Shown here in pieces: positions 63,661-64,000 of a stretch of DNA of 64,000 bases. This DNA is from Georgenia satyanarayanai (GTDB lineage: Bacteria > Actinomycetota > Actinomycetes > Actinomycetales > Actinomycetaceae): the NCBI RefSeq assembly GCF_023715365.1, contig NZ_JAMBNZ010000002.1, forward strand, positions 124,001-188,000, read 5' to 3'. The notes under the pieces are model-generated. The model saw nothing but the letters and a program-made list of their open reading frames with translations, was not told the origin of the DNA and searched no databases. How positions within the stretch are numbered: position 1 is the first letter of the stretch; every line of letters begins with the position of its first letter. Both the position numbers and the translations under genes were made by a program.

Positions 63661-64000
63661 TACAGGAGCGAATCCACGCGTGGGAGGGGGGCATCCTGCG
63701 CCTCTTCTAATGAATCCATGACAGGCGCAACCCCGGCGCCCCAATCGCACCGAACTGGGAGTTGCAACTCCCACGCCACAACTGCTGCGGCCCGTCCATC
63801 TGGTACTCCCGACCCCAGTCGTCCAAGTTCTCGCTTCACCGCTTCGGTGGCGTCATGAATGGCGAGCGTCCGGAGTAAGTTGCCCCATTGCAATGCAGAA
63901 CGCGTACCTTCCAGACGTTGCGCAAGGCGATCGACAACTGCGGGCGTACTAGCCGTCCGTGCCAGAAGGGGGACAATGCGCAGGAAGTTCCAACCGTCAT
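63660..64000 (-). CDS. Hypothetical protein, N-terminus outside the window
   Basis: The last 112 codons are visible; the frame is open to the right edge. The segment is helical and amphipathic (LGRLGSGVPDGRAAAVVAWE, ELQLPVRCDWGAGVAP) with no recognised motif. It is coupled to the downstream membrane-protein gene and shares its lower GC content. The pair may belong to a mobile or defence-type island extending to the right, but nothing in the visible part proves it. Confidence 0.65.
   Translation of the reverse strand, partial: DGWNFLRIVPLLARTASTPAVVDRLAQRLEGTRSALQWGNLLRTLAIHDATEAVKRELGRLGSGVPDGRAAAVVAWELQLPVRCDWGAGVAPVMDSLEEAQDAPLPRVDSLL

Overview
The window comes from a strongly GC-rich actinobacterium. 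The GC-biased codon use, ROK-regulated sugar ABC operon, DUF222/HNH gene and many leaderless promoters fit the order Micrococcales (Cellulomonas/Georgenia-like). That placement is an inference from gene content; no rRNA marker is present. I saw no tRNA, rRNA, IS element, CRISPR array or replication origin. The last ~1.6 kb (62.4-64.0 kb) is visibly AT-richer and looks acquired.

Left part (0-8.6 kb): the end of a sortase-type surface protein; an operon of histidine phosphatase, DUF3090 and SCO1664-type kinase-like protein; aminopeptidase N; ArfB; a DUF5701-type protein; and an acetaldehyde-type dehydrogenase with its DUF779 partner. At 8.6-15.4 kb six minus-strand genes form one sugar operon (ROK repressor, lipoprotein binding protein, two permeases, NagZ-like GH3, ROK kinase) behind a well-formed promoter with a palindrome in the spacer. 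It probably takes up and cleaves GlcNAc-type oligosaccharides.

Middle (15.5-49.7 kb): YciI, MscS, HrpB, a GCS2 ligase/FAD-Rieske/FUSC operon, Pgi, endonuclease IV, MgtE, a frameshifted serine hydrolase and a secreted HNH lipoprotein. A two-gene operon (29.6-32.1 kb) then encodes an LPXTG-anchored cohesin and a secreted amidase with a dockerin, which abuts a ribonuclease Z gene that has lost its 3' end. Next come a methyltransferase, an adenine/adenosine deaminase, a Zn-alcohol dehydrogenase pair, a CtaG-like remnant, RlmC, a PfkB-like kinase, 5-oxoprolinase PxpA and a PxpB-PxpC fusion, a CinA-type domain protein, GNAT, an intracellular GH10 xylanase, a Gfo/Idh/MocA oxidoreductase, YccF, a GyrI-like protein and a DUF222-HNH nuclease gene behind a LexA-like SOS box.

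Right part (49.8-64 kb): the most unusual locus is 51.5-57.9 kb. A BTAD/SARP-type regulator precedes a translationally coupled set: a subtilase without a signal peptide that ends in 17 regularly spaced Cys-Pro-Ser/Thr repeats, an APH-type kinase, a HopA1-type lyase and a LanC-type cyclase with its metal ligands. The last three are the three activities needed to make lanthionine bridges. The only evident Ser/Thr/Cys-rich substrate is the protease's own tail, so the locus may make a protease-fused, self-processing lanthipeptide. A small I9-like protein on the opposite strand could be a protease inhibitor. Small HNH genes, a serine hydrolase that runs without a stop into a sensor kinase/response regulator pair, and two unknown genes in the AT-richer end complete the window.
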